Of a stretch of DNA of 64,000 nt, positions 63,577-64,000 are shown one piece after another. The notes beneath the pieces are model-generated. The model had not been told where the DNA came from. It saw nothing but the letters and a program-made list of their open reading frames with translations, and made no database searches. The stretch lies in assembly GCF_023333595.1 (NCBI RefSeq), contig NZ_JAIQZM010000010.1, positions 72,609 to 136,608 of the forward strand. The letters run 5' to 3'. Position numbers and translations under genes: made by a program. Source of the DNA: Argonema galeatum A003/A1 (GTDB taxonomy: Bacteria > Cyanobacteriota > Cyanobacteriia > Cyanobacteriales > Aerosakkonemataceae). The first letter of the stretch is position 1. Every line of letters starts with the position of its first letter.

Positions 63577-64000
63577 TCACATAATAATTTTAAATCCTTT
63601 TTCAAGTAAATACCCTTCTAACTGTTGCAGCAGCGGATCGATGATTTTTTTCTGGATCGCGTGAGGCGGGTTCCATTCCACCCACGCAAAACTGCTGTGT
63701 TCGCTAACTTTCACGTTTACTTCTTGCTTGAGCCATGCTAGAAATATGACCACAGTTTTGTTTACTTTTTTGCCACCAAATCGCTTGTAGCGGGTTTGAT
63801 AGGTATCGGTGAAACGAAATTCCTCATCTAGATGCAAGGTGCTGGCTTCAATACCAGTTTCTTCATGCAGTTCGCGGAGGGCGCAACTCCACTCGTCTTC
63901 GCCAGCTTCTATATGACCTTTTGGTAAGTCGTAGCTGTTGGGTTTCTGCATCAGCAGAAAACTTAACTGCGGTTCGGTACGCATCACAATTATGCCGCAT
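63577..64000 (-). CDS. NUDIX hydrolase (5' end off the right edge)
   Basis: The Nudix box is complete: GHIEAGEDEWSCALRELHEE followed by TGI. The frame stays open from the GTG/ATG near 63987 to the right edge (CGIIVMRTEPQLSFLLMQ), and the family usually has a strand there, so the true start is outside the window. The C-terminus has SSFAWVEWNPPHAIQKKIID. Similar bis(5'-nucleosyl)-tetraphosphatases read dinucleotides; the substrate here is unknown. It ends 72 bp before the AAA gene and may belong to the same cluster. Confidence 0.9.
   Translation of the reverse strand, partial: CGIIVMRTEPQLSFLLMQKPNSYDLPKGHIEAGEDEWSCALRELHEETGIEASTLHLDEEFRFTDTYQTRYKRFGGKKVNKTVVIFLAWLKQEVNVKVSEHSSFAWVEWNPPHAIQKKIIDPLLQQLEGYLLEKGFKIIM

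Overview
This 64 kb window looks like chromosome of a filamentous, Oscillatoriales-type cyanobacterium. The evidence is the very frequent HIP1-like octamer GCGATCGC, ndhM, an Aat/DUF3598/DUF3155/DUF3611/DUF3493 gene set typical of cyanobacteria, SLH- and pentapeptide-repeat proteins, many STAND/CHAT/FHA/PP2C signalling proteins, and a high load of short palindromic repeats. The genus is inference. No rRNA, CRISPR array or prophage was seen.

Layout. 1-2.5 kb: 5' part of an NB-ARC/TPR STAND NTPase (minus strand, cut by the left edge), divergent from a small membrane protein. 2.8-4 kb: gene-poor, with an IS982-type transposase scar and 34-bp tandem repeats. 4-11 kb: a beta-helix/SLH exported protein, a DUF3493 protein, an ABC exporter, a complete tnpB element and a CNNM/CBS protein. 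11-11.7 kb: tRNA-Tyr, tRNA-Thr(GGT) and tRNA-Arg(TCT). 12-16.5 kb: conserved cyanobacterial proteins, a pentapeptide-repeat protein and cutA.

16.5-31.6 kb reads as a defence or genome-conflict island: Uma2 nuclease genes (one broken), a PemK-type toxin-antitoxin pair inside a duplicated 155-bp sequence, a tight HerA-NurA-DNA methyltransferase operon, an antitoxin with a vapC stub, a HEAT-like protein, tRNA-Thr(CGT), SbcC, a second PemK pair, a response regulator and a NACHT protein. The N-terminal domain of the NACHT protein resembles that of the NB-ARC protein at the left edge.

32-45.5 kb is mostly core: two paralogous exported proteins around a cyclic-nucleotide-binding protein, a histidine kinase, DUF3155, a CCB-type assembly factor, a PadR regulator, serS, rseP-nth, rpsN, aat and DUF3598. 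46.5-50 kb holds a 1186-residue RTX/Calx-beta/beta-helix protein. 50-58 kb holds def and a phospho-signalling cluster (FHA-PrsW, CHAT-FHA, PP2C). 59-60 kb has ndhM and leuD. The right end carries an unusual minus-strand cluster: NUDIX (cut by the edge), AAA ATPase, a protein of unknown family, and a short ThiF/E1-like protein.

The best candidates for undescribed systems are the HerA-NurA-methyltransferase operon, the AAA/unknown/ThiF cluster, the FHA-CHAT-PP2C-PrsW cluster, and the shared adaptor domain on the two STAND proteins. All functions are inferred from reading the sequence; no searches were run.
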